DNA from: Actinostola sp. cb2023
Lineage: Eukaryota > Cnidaria > Anthozoa > Actiniaria > Actinostolidae
Direction: 5' to 3'
Assembly (NCBI GenBank): GCA_033675265.1
Contig: JAUJYZ010001546.1
Span: 384,501-448,500, forward strand
Length of the DNA stretch: 64,000 nt
Of the stretch, positions 11,862 to 25,900 are shown piece by piece. The stretch's first letter is position 1. Each line of letters begins with the position of its first letter. Below the pieces are notes generated by a model. That model was given only the letters and a program-made list of their open reading frames with translations. It searched no databases and was not told where the DNA came from. The translations under genes were made by a program, and so were the position numbers.

Positions 11862-14800
11862 AGGATAGAATAGGATGAGATGGGATGAATGGATGGTGGA
11901 TGGAAAGTAGGAAGAAATGCGTGAGTGTAATGACGAATATTTAGTAACGAAAGAAACAATGAATTACAAATGTGTCGATAAGAACTTCTGTTTTCTTACC
12001 ACTTTCTTGCCTGGCTCACATTTCAAGTACGTTATTGTTCCTCGCAGAATGTGTCCTGCTTTAACACCTTTTGGGATTCTGAAACAATTATAAAATACAC
12101 TTCGTTATGACTGTAGTCAGTTTGATACAACAATGCAAGAAGGGGAAGATCATGGGAAGCAGTTCCTGCAACAACTCGAAGCATAAATGAATGAATGAAC
12201 TTTTTTTAAAGAGGGTACAACACACGACAGTTACAACGAGGGTTTATCACGTAATTTCAAAACTTATAGGAGACATAGGACAACAAAATGATTATCATAG
12301 CTGGAAAGAGCTCGTTGAAATTAGTAAAAATGTGAAGTTTGGAAAAGATCGCTTCACAAATTGCGAAGATATGAATTTTCAAAAATCGAAATTTTGTATG
12401 AAAACCTTTGTTGGTACCTACCAGCGTAAATTTCCAAAGGTTTTCATATAAAATTTCGATTTTTGAAAATTCATATCTTCGCAATTTGTGAAGCGATCTT
12501 TTCCAAACTTCACATTTTTCAGTACTAATTTCAACGAGCTCTTTCCAGCTATGATAATCATTTTGTTGTCCTATGAGTTTTGAAATTACATGATAAACCC
12601 TCATTGTACTGATAACCCAGTGGCCCTCCAGTGCTTACACTTGGTGGATTATTATAAGTAATACCATGGCACTGAGGGATATCCCCGAAGCCGAGGGAAG
12701 TTTAGGTCCCGAGCCTCCGGGCGAGGGACTTTTACTAAACTTCCCGAGGCTGAGGGACATTTAATCACTAATATCCCGAAGAAGCCATGGTATTAGTTTG
12801 TAATACCATGATCACCGAGGAAATGGACAAAAATACAGGCTTGAGTTAACGGCGCAAAGGAGAATATATTATAGTGTTTTGTGAAAGAGTCTTGATTAGA
12901 CTGTACTCTGGGGAATGCTTCATGTTGCACATCTTTGTTTCATTTACACAATAAAAGAGTATAAATTAGTTATAGTAAGGAGTACCTGAAGGTAAACAGA
13001 TCAGAAATGGCGGAAGGTCGGTTTACTTTTATGAGAGATGACGAAGTGGAGCAAGTAAGGGAGAATACGGTTCCTCAAAACACTAAAAAGCACATACAGA
13101 AAGAGGAAAGTGCCAACTAATATAATATTTCATTGTGTGAACAAATAACAGAAATAGGTCTAATAAAATATCCTTTGAATTCGACTTTTGTGCATTTCCT
13201 TCTATTGCGCATGCGTTAACGATGTTGTATTTTGAGCTTCACACATCCCACACGTCTTGAATGCTCGAGTCATCATAAGTAGAGGAGCGATTATTAAAGT
13301 ACTATTCGGTTTGCTCTTGGGTCCCAATGATTGTGTGTACACCTGGTGTATATGAGGGACTGACTTGCATCCTCATGCATAGTAATGAGGGATATTTAGT
13401 CTAAATTTCCCTCATTACTATGCATGAGCGATGCTCAACTTAGAGCTTTCGCGAGGGATGTTCGATGTTAAATGTCCCTCGTGGAACAATGAAAACCGAG
13501 GTGATCATGGTATTACTGAAGTAAACGAGTTACCGAACCTTGGTCGAAATTAGAAAACTATTTTATTTCTTGTCTGAGCGGTTAACCTTAGTTTTCGAAT
13601 TGGTACCTACAATCGTGGACAAGAACGTTGGGACACCATCCAGAAATCCTCCTTCTTCGAAAATATCCCCTCCCCACCCCCCTCCTGTCCAATGTTGTGG
13701 CAATGGAAAGACCCTCTCAAGCAAGGCCACACCTGTACGGACTCTCACCACCTCTCAACATTGACATGAGGGGGGTGGGGAAGGGAAAATAGATTATAGG
13801 AGAGCAAGCCAGCGAAAACTGGGTGTTTCTTGGTGCTACAGTCTGCATTGTATTCTTAGTTAGGTTTCTTTGTATGCAGGGTATTGTTTTGGTTCAAGTT
13901 CATTCTTCTCGTTCTTTGTGTTCATTGTCTAACGTCATCTGGTGTTCTGCAACACCAAGAAACCTCCCGAAAACTTGTAAACGCTCTATGTAAATAAGGT
14001 TGGGCTTCCTGTGTCCTAAAGTAACATGTCACTGATTGTTGGTAAAGCGACTTCCGGTAGTGTCCCAGAATGCCCCCAGGACTCCGCGCGCGCAAACCGG
14101 GTCACGGGACCAAACTATGAAATATTATTCATATTCAGTTGACGAGATATACGAGATGTCATCGTAGCACCATTACTAGCTAGCGTAATACTAAAAGATA
14201 AAAAGAACAATATTGGTCACTTCTTGCTATAATCCGGCTATATTCATTCTATACACCCAACACTCAGTCAATATATCGCGGAAGAGAACACTTTGACACA
14301 TTTGAAGTGCGTTTTTAAGCTTTAAAATCCCTCTGCAAGCTCAAAGTACTCGTAGAATTTTGATTTCCCAATGATAGATGTTGAGATCAATACAAAAGCT
14401 TTTTGATCGAGAGGGCGGAGAAGATACTCAGCAAGCTATAACACCTGGACGGCATGGACTTTGGTTATAAAAGATATTTCCGCACAGTTAGAATTCCATA
14501 ATTCGTTGGCGCAGCAGTGACAGAAGAGATTATTTCGTAAACAGAAAAAAAATGGACTTTTTCAACGAATCTAGACGAGTTCTGACAGGACTTCACTCTC
14601 AGCCAGTTTTGAAGAGGAGCGATTTTGAGCGTCAAATTTGAACGCGAGGAACGGCTTCCACAGTGGACTCTGAAGAGAAGCAATTTTGACGATGGATTTG
14701 CAAGTATTTTACAGAGTTGTAATCATGGTAGTAATCGGTGCTGTGGCGTTGTTCGGCAACACACTAGTATGTGTTAGCGTTCGCAAGATCCTCGCCTTCG

Positions 14801-17800
14801 CACGAAAATTGGCATCGTGATGCTGGCCCTAGCAACGACCGACCTCGTCTCGGTGCTGGTGCTACTACCCCTGACAACAGCATCGTTAGCGCTTGGTACC
14901 ATCGTGAATCACACATTCACGCCTAGATGGTTATCGCCCGATAATGAGGGACCGGTGTGCACCCTTCAAGGCTTTCTGTTGTACGTCTTAATTGGAATGT
15001 CCGTGACAATCATGGCCCTAGCAGCGCTTATAAGGTACTTTTGTGTTGTAAAGCCGAATTTCTATCGTCAGTACATCACCAATAAAGTCATTCTGACTAT
15101 TATTGGGGTGATGTGTTTGATTAATATGGTCATTCAGGCTTTACTAGTCATTCCTGGTCACGCCAGGTATGTGTTCGTTTGGCATATGGCTACGTGTATG
15201 ATGATCATCAATGACGAGTACCAAGCGTTCAAAATCGTAGTGGAAAGGTTGGTAATCACGTTATTGGTCGGGATTCCCGTTATTATCATCTTTGTATGCC
15301 ACACGTTGATCTATTGCACTGTACGAAGACACAATCGTAGCATTGGCGTCAGAATGACAGATGTGCAGCAGCCCCGCACCGACAAACACAGAAAGCAGAC
15401 ACCCTTCACGGTAGGATGGACAAGGAGAATTTCCAATGGAAAAAGTGGAAAGGAAAACGAAACTCCAGCTCCTGTTGACCCCAGCCTTGCAAGCCATCAG
15501 CACAAAGAGACGATTAACAAAAACATAGACGCTTGTAAAGCGAGGCTACAAATAACCAACAACGTAGAACAGCAAGCGAGTTTATATAAACAGAACGCAG
15601 CTTCGACAGTCAACAGCAGCTGCAAGAAAACGACAGATGAGGACGTGCAACCATGTAGTTCACAAACAGCTACAAGAATTCAAAATCAATGCATAATGCA
15701 GAGAGAGAACGACAACCACACCCGTAGCCACGCCCACCAAGACGTGCTCGCTGTCAGGGTACAAGCGGTCGAATCTAACACCCGTAGCCACGCCCACCCA
15801 GACGTGCTCGCTGTCAGGGTACAAGAGGTCGAATCTAACACCCGTAACCACACCCACCCAGACGTGCATACTCTCAGGGTACAAGTAGTCGAAGCTAAAG
15901 TCACTAAGACTATACTAACAGTGTTCATAGGGTTCGTCTGTTGCTGGATCCCTGTTGCCATAGCAGTTGCCCTGGAACTAAACGACGTGTTTATTTCCAA
16001 AGACTATGAGTTAGTGGTTCCATTCTGTTGCGCGATGTCCTCGGCTGTCAATCCTTTCATTTATGGCGCCACAGACAGAAGGTTTAGACAAACCTACAAG
16101 ATGGTCTTGAAATGCAACAAGTTCCCCGCAACATCTGTTCGCACAATTCCACAACATTGAAGTCTGAAGTCCGCGGACTATGGGATGATCCATTACCCTC
16201 GTCTCCCCCCTCTGGCTTCCCCCCCACCCCTCCCCGGTACTGAAGAGAACAGTATGTACATTACAACAGGCGATTCTATATATTATTATTATTATTATTA
16301 CTAGCAGTTGTATAATGCAAAGGAAGTGCTGCTGAGCCACACCAACAACGCATTAGATACGAAACATGACCACAGGCAGCCCAACCATTGTTTCTGAGGC
16401 TACTACTAATAAATAAAAATATATTTGTATACGCGCGTCTTTTTTGGATGGGTTTCCTGTGGTAGAGCGCGCGCGCGCAATACGTATTATGTTGGGTTCC
16501 CTGTGCATAGAAATGTGTGATGTTGGGATCCCTGTGCGCGTCCCGCGCGTCCCGCAGTACATGTGTATGACTTAGTCATTAGTGTGTCCTGGCAGTCAAG
16601 ATTGAGAACTGTAGACAAAGCTAGTGAGAATTATTAACTGTAAAATATTAACTACAATGGGTAAATAGTTCAGGGACAATGTTTCTGTATCTGGGATATC
16701 TCCTCTACTAAGACCACAGGCAAACCACAGTGATAAAGTGACATTTTCTCTAAAAACTACCGAATAAATTTGTTTTAATAAATTTTAGCCCGAGTATATG
16801 CACCATTGTGCCCCACCCTCCCCACTGAATCGGAATCAGTCAACCGGAGGACGTATATTATTACTTGATCACTGTGGTTTGCCTGTGGTCTGTCACCTTC
16901 GGTTAGGATCTCATCGATCGTTTCAGAAGTCCACTGGGGAAGGATTTCAGACTGAAACTAAGAACGGCTGCATAGGAGACTACACTGAGCGCCGATATAG
17001 CGGCGAATATAGCGCCGATATAGCGGCAAATTCTGCCGCTCATAAAAGAACACTGGTGTCCTCTCGAAATGTCACTGAAGCGTTTGTCAACTTGATGAAT
17101 AGTTCGAGCAGTGAATAAACTTGTGTTTAACATGATAAATATTCGAAAAATCACACTGTTGTTGTATTTCTGTCGAAATCCAGAACACAGGTAGCCCAAC
17201 GTTTAACACGTGACAGAAATCCGGATAGCAAAAAATCGAAAATCTAGCTGGCATCCAGACCACAGGTAGTCCAACGTTTAACACGTGACAGAAATCCGGA
17301 TAGCAAAAAATCGAAAATCTAGCTGGCATCCAGACCACAGGTAGCTCAACGTTTAACACGTGACAGAAATCCGGATACCAAAAGATCGAGTGCTGTCAAG
17401 AATATTTCGCGCAGCAATTATACACTGTCTCTACTTGGCTAAAAAACAATTGTGATAATCGATTTCTGAACTGATCTCAATTATACTTTGAACACTTTGA
17501 CACATTTGAAGTGCGTTTTTAAGCTTTAAAATCCCTCTGCAAGCTCAAAGTACTCGTAGAATTTTGATTTCCCAATGACAGATGTTGAGATCAATACAAA
17601 AGCTTTTTGATCGTGAAATAATACTATTACTAAATAGTACTAAATAGTGTTATATCTATTGTTTTCTGGTGTTTTATTGTATTATTACATATGGTTTGTA
17701 CTCTAGTCGGACAAAAATGCCAAACGAGGGCGGAGAAGATACTCAGCAAGCTGTATTAAAACACCTGGACGGCATGGACTTTGGTTATAAAAGATATTTC

Positions 17801-20800
17801 CGCACAGTTAGAATTCCATAATTCCTTGGCGCAGTAGTGACAGAAGAGATTATTTCGTAAACAGAAAAAAATGGACTTCACTCTTCAGCCAGTTTTGAAG
17901 AGGAGCGGTTTTGAGCGTCAAATTTGAACGCGAGGAACGGCTTCCACAGTGGACTCTGAAGAGAAGCAATTTTGACGATGGATTTGCAAGTATTTTCATG
18001 GTAGTAATCGGTGCTGTGGCGTTGTTCGGCAACACACTAGTGTGTGTTAGTGTTCGCAAAAATCCTCGCCTTCGCACGAAAATTGGCATCGTGATGCTGG
18101 CCCTAGCAACGACCGACCTCGTCTCGGTGCTGGTGCTACTACCCCTGACAACAGCATCGTTAGCGCTTGGTACCATCGTGAATCACACATTCACGCCTAG
18201 ATGGTTATCGCCCGATAATGAGGGACCGGTGTGTAGCCTCCAAGGCTTTCTGTTGTACGTCTTAATTGGAATGTCCGTGACAATCATGGCCCTAGCAGCG
18301 CTTATTAGGTACTTTTGTGTTGTAAAGCCGAATTTCTATCGTCAGTACATCACCAATAAAGTCATTCTGACTATCATTGGGGTGATGTGTTTGATTAATA
18401 TGGTCATTCAGGCTTTACTAGTCATTCTTGGTCACGCCAGGTATGCGTTCGTTTGGCGTATGGCTACGTGTATGATGATCATCAATCACGAGTACCAAGC
18501 GTTTAAGAACGTAGTGGAAAGTTTGGTAATCACGTTATTGGTCGGGATTCCCGTTGTTATCATCTTCGTATGCCACACGTTGATCTATTGCACTGTACGA
18601 AGACACAATCGTAGCATTGGCGTCAGAATGACAGATGTGCAGCAGCCCCGCACCGACAAACACAGAAAGCAGACACCCTTCACGGTAGGATGGAGAAGGA
18701 GAATTTCCAATGGAAAAAGTGGAAAGGAAAACGAAACTCCAGCTCCTGTTGACCCCAGCCTTGCAAGCCATCAGCACAAAGAGACGATTAACAAAAACAT
18801 ACACGCTTGTAAAGAGAAGCTACAAATAACCAACAACGTAGAACAGCAAGCGAGTTTATATAAACAGAACGTAGCTTCGACATTCAACAGCAGCTGCAAG
18901 AAAACGACAGATGAGGACGTGCAACCATGCAGTTCACAAACAGCTACAAGAATTCAAAATCAATGCATAATACAGAGAGAACGACAACCACACCCGTAGC
19001 CACGCCCACCCAGACGTGCTCGCTGTCAGGGTACAAGAGGTCGAATCTAACACCCGTAACCACACCCACCCAGACGTGCATACTCTCAGGGTACAAGTAG
19101 TCGAAGCTAAAGTCACTAAGACTATACTAACAGTGTTCATAGGGTTCGTCTGTTGCTGGATCCCCACTGCCATAGCAGTTGCCCTGGAACTAAACGACGT
19201 GTTTACTTCTAAAGACTATGAGTTAGTGGTTCCATTCTGTTGCGCGATGTCCTCGGCTGTCAATCCTTTCATTTATGGCGCCACAGACAGAAGGTTTAGA
19301 CAAACCTACAAGATGGTCTTGAAATGCAACAAGTTCCCCGCAACATCTGTTCGCACAATTCCACAACATTACCCTCATCTCTCCCCTCTGGCTTCCCCCA
19401 CCGCTCCCCGGTACTGAAGAGAACAGTATATACATTACAGAAGGCTGTAAAGCCGCATCTACACGAGCAAATTTTCCTTCGGAGAAGTTTTCCTTGACAA
19501 GGAAGACTTGCTCGTGTAGACGAAAAAAACATCGCCAATTTTTCCTTGTCAAGGAAAACTTGCTCGTGTAGATGACAAAAAATTGTCAATTTTTCCTTGT
19601 CAAGGAAAACTTGTCAAGGAAAACTTGTTCGTGTAGATGCGGCTTAACACCTGGACGGCGTGGACTTTGGTTATAAAAGATATTTCCGCACAGTTAGAAT
19701 TCCACTGCTGCTATTATTCGTTGGCGCAGTAGTGACAGAAGAGATTAATTCGTAAACAGGAAAAATTTGGACTTTTTCAAAACGAATCTAGATATATCAG
19801 GGCGTACTCGGCAAGCTGTAAGTGGAAATGCAAGAAATTCGCCGCATCATCTTTTCTCACAAATCCGCAACATCAAAAGAGCGGCAAAGCTGGGAATTGT
19901 GTTCTACGGTGCAAACAGCTGCTTTAATACTCTACAGAATAGTTTTTAGGATGTAATTGTAACATAATTCTATTTTATAGTTCATTTTTATGATTGTAAT
20001 AATTATGTATTTTTATTCTTGGAGGTCCCTCATGAAAAGCACCTACGGGTGATGAGGTCTCCTCCTCAGTAAAGTTCATTCATTCATTCATTCATTCAGA
20101 ATCTTGTTTGGCTACAAGACGTTAGCCTGCGCGCGTTACAGCCGATCCAAATCCCGCTAACGCATGCTACAACATGTATACCCCTTGTATACAAGCATCA
20201 AGAGTTCCAGACTTCCGGTACGCGCGCAATGCATTGTGAGATTATTACAAAGGAAAAGTGAGCACCAAGTGAGCAAAAACATAGCTTGGGCTCCCTGTGT
20301 CTAAAATTGGTGCTCACTTTTCCTTTGTAATAATCTCATAATGCATTGCGCGAGTACCGGAAGTCTGGAACTCTTGATGCTTGTATTCGGACAGGTACTA
20401 CAAACGGACGCGACAACGCAAAAAATGACTAGGAAATTTAGCCCGAGAACTAATAGCGATTTGTAAAGATTTACTGGCAAATTTGGGTTCGAGTCCTAGT
20501 CTCTCCCGTTCAATTAATCCACAGGAAGACCAAAGAGAAAAGGACGACAGAAAGGTGTTTTTATATCATTATAAACTATTTCACTAACTTGTCATCGGAC
20601 AGTGGTGAGATGAAGATCGGTAGTCTCCTTCCTTTGTGGATAGTGACGCCATTGAACTTGCCTCCTGTCATGCTGGAGAGAAGCGAAGGATGAACGTCCA
20701 GGGGTAGGGTGGGGGTTAGTTTGCTCTCGACCAATATTAGCATGTCTTTCAGTTTCTCTAGTTGGTCTTTGTTGTCGTGGCGAATCTTAGAGCAGAAGAG

Positions 20801-22881
20801 ACACACGGATATTGATAATGATATGAGTGTTGAAATCACTATATAGTTAGAACCAACTGGATAACTAAGCGGTCTAATGAGGGTTTATCGTGTAATTTCA
20901 AAACGCATAGGATAAAAATATGATTATCATAGCTGGAAAGAGCTCGTTGAAATGAGTAAAAATGTGAAGTTTGGAAAAGATCGCTTCACAAATTGCGAAG
21001 ATATGAATTTTCAAAAATCGAAATTTTGTATAAAAACCTTTGTTGGTAGGCAAGAGAATTTCCAAAGGTTTTCATATAAAATTTCGATTTTTGAAAATTC
21101 ATATCTTCGCAAGTTGTGAAGCGATCTTTTCCAAACTTCACATTTTTACTAATTTCAACGAGCTCTTTCCAGCTATGATAATCATTTTTTGTTCTATAAA
21201 CCCTCAATGCTGGGTGGCAATCAATCCCTAGAGATTTAAAGCACAAAGACGCAGTGGCCATGTTGCAAACAAATGAGAAGCTGAGAGGAGTCCCCGGGGG
21301 GGATACTCCCGGAAATTTAGGATAGCGGTGTGCCCTCGGGATGTTGAAACCCTGACCCTATTTAAGGATGAAGAATTGGAAAATTCATACCCTTTCCAAG
21401 GATTTGTAACTGAAATATAGACCCAATTTAAGGAAAAAGTTAATAGTATTCCTTTGGAAATCGCTAAAATCAGAAGTACATACGCTGGCTGTTACGCTAA
21501 GCGGATTTTTTAGTCAAAATAAAAAAATGTACCCAAATTAAAGATCGAATAATTTATTTCATGGCGAAAAATCAAAATATGGTACCCAATTTAGGATCTG
21601 GAGGTTCAAAAACCATACCCTATTTGGGGGCACATACCTATATAGCGTATATATGGGAGTATCCTCTCCCCCCCCCCCCCCCCCCCCCCCCCCGGGGAGG
21701 AGTCACCGCCATTGCCGCCATGATGTCACGTGCAAACAAGCATAAAGATCGACGTCTGAGCTGAATTTGACAATGTTGCTAACGATTGAGACGTTGAACT
21801 TTACACGTACTGATTCTATTAGAACCAATTTATGCAGATCTAATAAAAGAGCGACTTCTGAATCGTGCCTTAGTAACAACGACGGTTACTACAGTGGAAC
21901 TTGTATACACCTATTTCAAAAAAGGTTGTCGAGGACATCAGCCCATAGGCGTTTAAAAGTTATACGTCGTTGCAAGACCAAACTGCATTATGGTAACAGC
22001 TTGAATGTCGTGGATGCCAGAGAAAATTCGATTCAAAATTTGTCTTGTCCTGTTTGAAATCAAAGTTATGATATCATACAGCTTTTCATACAGGAAGTGC
22101 CATTTTTGGCTATTCAAGTTGATACCACAATGCAGTTCGGTCTTGGAACGATCTATAACCAATTGCCTATGGACTGATGTCCTCGACAACCTTTCTTGAA
22201 ATACGGTAGGTATATAACGGACCTCTATTCAATGGCCACTTTTCAAGGTGTTTTTTTTTTTGGTGTCAGCCGGTCAAGCTCTGTAAATTAGACCTCTATT
22301 AAGCGGCCACCTCTATATAACGGCCACTTTGCAAAGTCCCGAGGGTGGCCGTTATATAGAGGTTTTAACACCAAGCAACAATATTCCTACCTGATACTTG
22401 ATAACGTAGTCTCCTTTTTCGATCTTTGTTGAGTACTGTCAATAGAAACGACAATAATTTACATCGTTAAGCTACCAATAAGATATTGTACAGTTATTTA
22501 CAATTATCATTCGACTCATTTCTATCCGCAGTTTTGATTGGCTGAAAGACCTGCAAATAACTGCGTACAAATAACGGTCTGAGCATGCGCAGTGAAGATT
22601 AAGCAATGTTCGCTGCAAATAACGGTCTGAGCATGCGCACTATTGGTCATTCACTGTGTAAACATGGCAGCTCGTTTTCCCGAGCTGTCAGAAGAAGAGA
22701 TTGACAATATCTTAGCTCTAAAAACAAGCATAAAAATATAAAAAAACGGCTATTAAATGAATCGAATGATAAAACAATTATTGAACTCGGTTATCGCAAC
22801 ATATCGTGATTTATCAGTGTCTCGCTATCTGCCGCGGACGGCATCGGCAAATAACTGATAGCTCGCCACTGACATATCACG

Positions 22882-22914
<33 letters not shown>

Positions 22915-25900
22915 ATTAAATTGCCATTAAGGACGAAAAACCATTTTTGCAATTCTTAATAAACTATTGTATGGTGCATGGTGCGTGGTGCGTGGTGGTG
23001 CGTGGTGGTGCGTGGTGGTGCGTGGTGTGCGTGGTGGTGCGTGGTGGTGCGTGGTGGTGCGTGGTGGTGCGTGGTGGTGCGTGGTGGTGCGTGGTGGTGC
23101 GTGGTGGTGCGTGGTGGTGCGTGGTGGTGCGTGGCGGTGCGTGGCGGTGCGTGGCGTGGCGGTGCGTGGCGGTGCGTGGCGGTGCGTGGTGGTGCGTGGC
23201 ATTGCGTGGCATTGCGTGGCATTGCGTGGCATTGCGTGGCATTGGGTGGCATTGCGTGGCATTGGGTGGCATTGTGTGGCATTGTGTGGCATTGTGTGGC
23301 ATTGTGTGGCATTGTGTGGCATGGTGTGGCATGGTGTGGCATGGTGTGGCATGGCATGGCATGGCATGGCATGGCATGGCATGGCATGGCATGGCATGGC
23401 ATGGCATGGCATGCATGGCATGGCATGGCATGGCATGGCATGGCATGGCATGGTATGGTATGGTATGGTATGGTATGGTATGGTATGGTATTGTATTGTA
23501 TTGTATGGCATTGTATGGCATTGTATTGTATTGTATTGTATTGTATTGTATTGTATTGTATTGTATTGTATTGTATTGTATTGTATTGTATTGTATTGTA
23601 TTGTATTGTATTGTATTGTATTGTATTGTATTGTATATGACATAACATTTATTGAGAATATTGCGCACAATGTTACACTGTGTGTCTTCACTTCAGCTCC
23701 ATCAATCAATCCTTACCCTGTTAGGGAAGGCGTCTCCACAGTTCAACCTCCTTTTGTTCCCATCATATAGAATCCATATCTGTGCTTCGTACTCCGATTC
23801 ATAAAGCAATTCACTAAGGTAAACAGCGTTGATAGTGATGTCTGATGCTCGGGACTGAAACATACAAATTATTAGTGTAACTAAAATACATCTGTGTAGA
23901 AATCCTGGCAAGGAACTAAGGAAGGGTAAGGTAGGGGGGGGGGGGGGGGGGGGAGAGAGGGGGGCGGGGGGCATTGCTCCATGTTCCTCTTAGAGGAAGT
24001 TTAAACTCTTACGCAGTTTATTATCAATCTATTATCAAATTATATCATCAATCGATCATCATCACAATCACCACCACCATTAAAGTCATCAATCGCTTGC
24101 TAAACGACCATTAGAATTCATCATCCATAATGTATCATAACCTGAACCACCACCACAAATGTTCCAAGAAATATGAACCATCAGAATTCATAATCATCAT
24201 CATCATGTGCTACCATCACGACCAATCATCATCATCATCATCATGTTCTACCACCACGACCAATCATCATCATCATCATGTGCTACCACCACAACCAATC
24301 ATCATCATCATCATGTGCTACCACCACAACCAATCATCATCATCGTCATCATCATGTTCTACCACCACGACCAATCATCATCATCATCATGTGCTACCAC
24401 CACAACCAATCATCATCATCATCATGTGCTACCACCACAACCAATCATCATCATCGTCATCATCATGTTCTACCACCACGACCAATCATCATCATCATCA
24501 TCATGTTCTACCACCACGACCAATCATCATCATCATCATCATCATGTGCTACCACCACGACCAATCATCATCATCATCATCATCATGTTCTACCACTACG
24601 ACCAATCATCATCATCATCATCATGTGCTACCACCACGACCAATCATCATCATGGCATATATTACGTACGTGTGAAAAATTATACGTCAGATTAAGTGCG
24701 TAGATCTGGCCTCTCTTTGGTATGACGTCACGTTCACCCAGAGGAACGATTTTGTATTCACTGGGCCTGCAAAAAAAGAAGCTTAACATCAGTTCAACGA
24801 TGGCTCTTATTGTATCGCAATACATTTGATTAGTCAACGAGCCTTTCCACTGCACGTCCATTAGACGAAAACTGAGCAACACGAGGCAGTATCACCATGT
24901 TTTTGCTGCAGCCATAAACAGATTTCAGATTTCGATTTTCACCCAGATTGTGCCAGAAATGGTGCGTCGCACAGTAATATTTCACGCAGTTTAAATTGAT
25001 TTCATTATTCCAGCGAAATTAACAGATGATTTCTTTTGTACAGGAATTCATGAAATCTCATTGGTCAGTTCTTATCCAATCAAAATGTCTGTTATAACAT
25101 CAGCTCACCTGATTGGCTGGACATGATTCTTCAAGGTGACGGACGGTAAAATCTCCTCGGACTGCAGCGCGCACGTGACGTCAACACGACATGCTTGACT
25201 CCCATGCTAGAGATGAAATACAAGGTATGATACAATATATATTCTTTAGTCAGTGTCATCCAACTTGGTCGCCAAATCAGAAAACGACTGTCAAGCAAAT
25301 ACAGACCAATAATCTATAAACCAAAGTAAAGGTTTGTGCCGCTTGTCTTTTGAAGAAAAATATATGCTTTCTTGTCGGTTGTTGTTGTTTGAAGAACATT
25401 ATGGTCACCAAACGTAATTCAAGTTTAGAAAAAAAAAATATATTTTTAATTTGACGTCTGACTTTCGAATCTTGGAAATAATATTTTTCTTCAAACTCCT
25501 CAACGAGAAAAACCATTATTTTTTCATCACGTACATCTAAACGCAAGCGTTGACCCTGCGCTCGTGGAAGCAAAAGGTGAACAGTCATAGACCAAAAGTG
25601 CTATCAAAAATGCCATCCTTATATTTATATATAATTATATTTCTTTAGGAATTTGTAAACGCATTGAAGCGTAGTGAAATGCATCCTAAAAACTGTTTAC
25701 AATTATTATTATTATTATTATTACTATTATTATTATCATCATCATCATCCTACCATTGTTATACTAGCTTTGTTAGGTGCAACACCATGGAACGCAATGC
25801 TTCGTTTGAGTAGACAATCACCAAGACTCGCCCACCAGCGGCCAAGACACAATTCCATGGTTAACCCACCCTGATAATATAACAACTAACATTCAATAAA

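Larger units (their letters stand above)
14284..16270 (+). repeat. Receptor gene tandem duplication, copy A unit
   Basis: This segment is homologous to 17,490-19,440. The shared 5' part starts GAACACTTTGACACATTTGA (14,286) and runs through promoter, 5' leader, coding region and the start of the 3' flank. Differences are scattered substitutions plus indels: copy B has ~110 extra bp at 17,615-17,727, copy A has 13 extra bp near 14,711-14,723, and copy A has one more 60-bp repeat in the third loop. Both copies lie in TPP2 intron 29 on the opposite strand. Confidence 0.92.

Noticed and set aside
11167..11878. Poly-Ile/Val and poly-Leu frames of ~220-233 codons
   Set aside because: TTA/TTG microsatellite in a TPP2 intron.
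22927..23770. Overlapping 220-267-codon open frames on both strands
   Set aside because: They are the direct result of 5/10-bp units without stop triplets in most frames; no start context, junction or family similarity.
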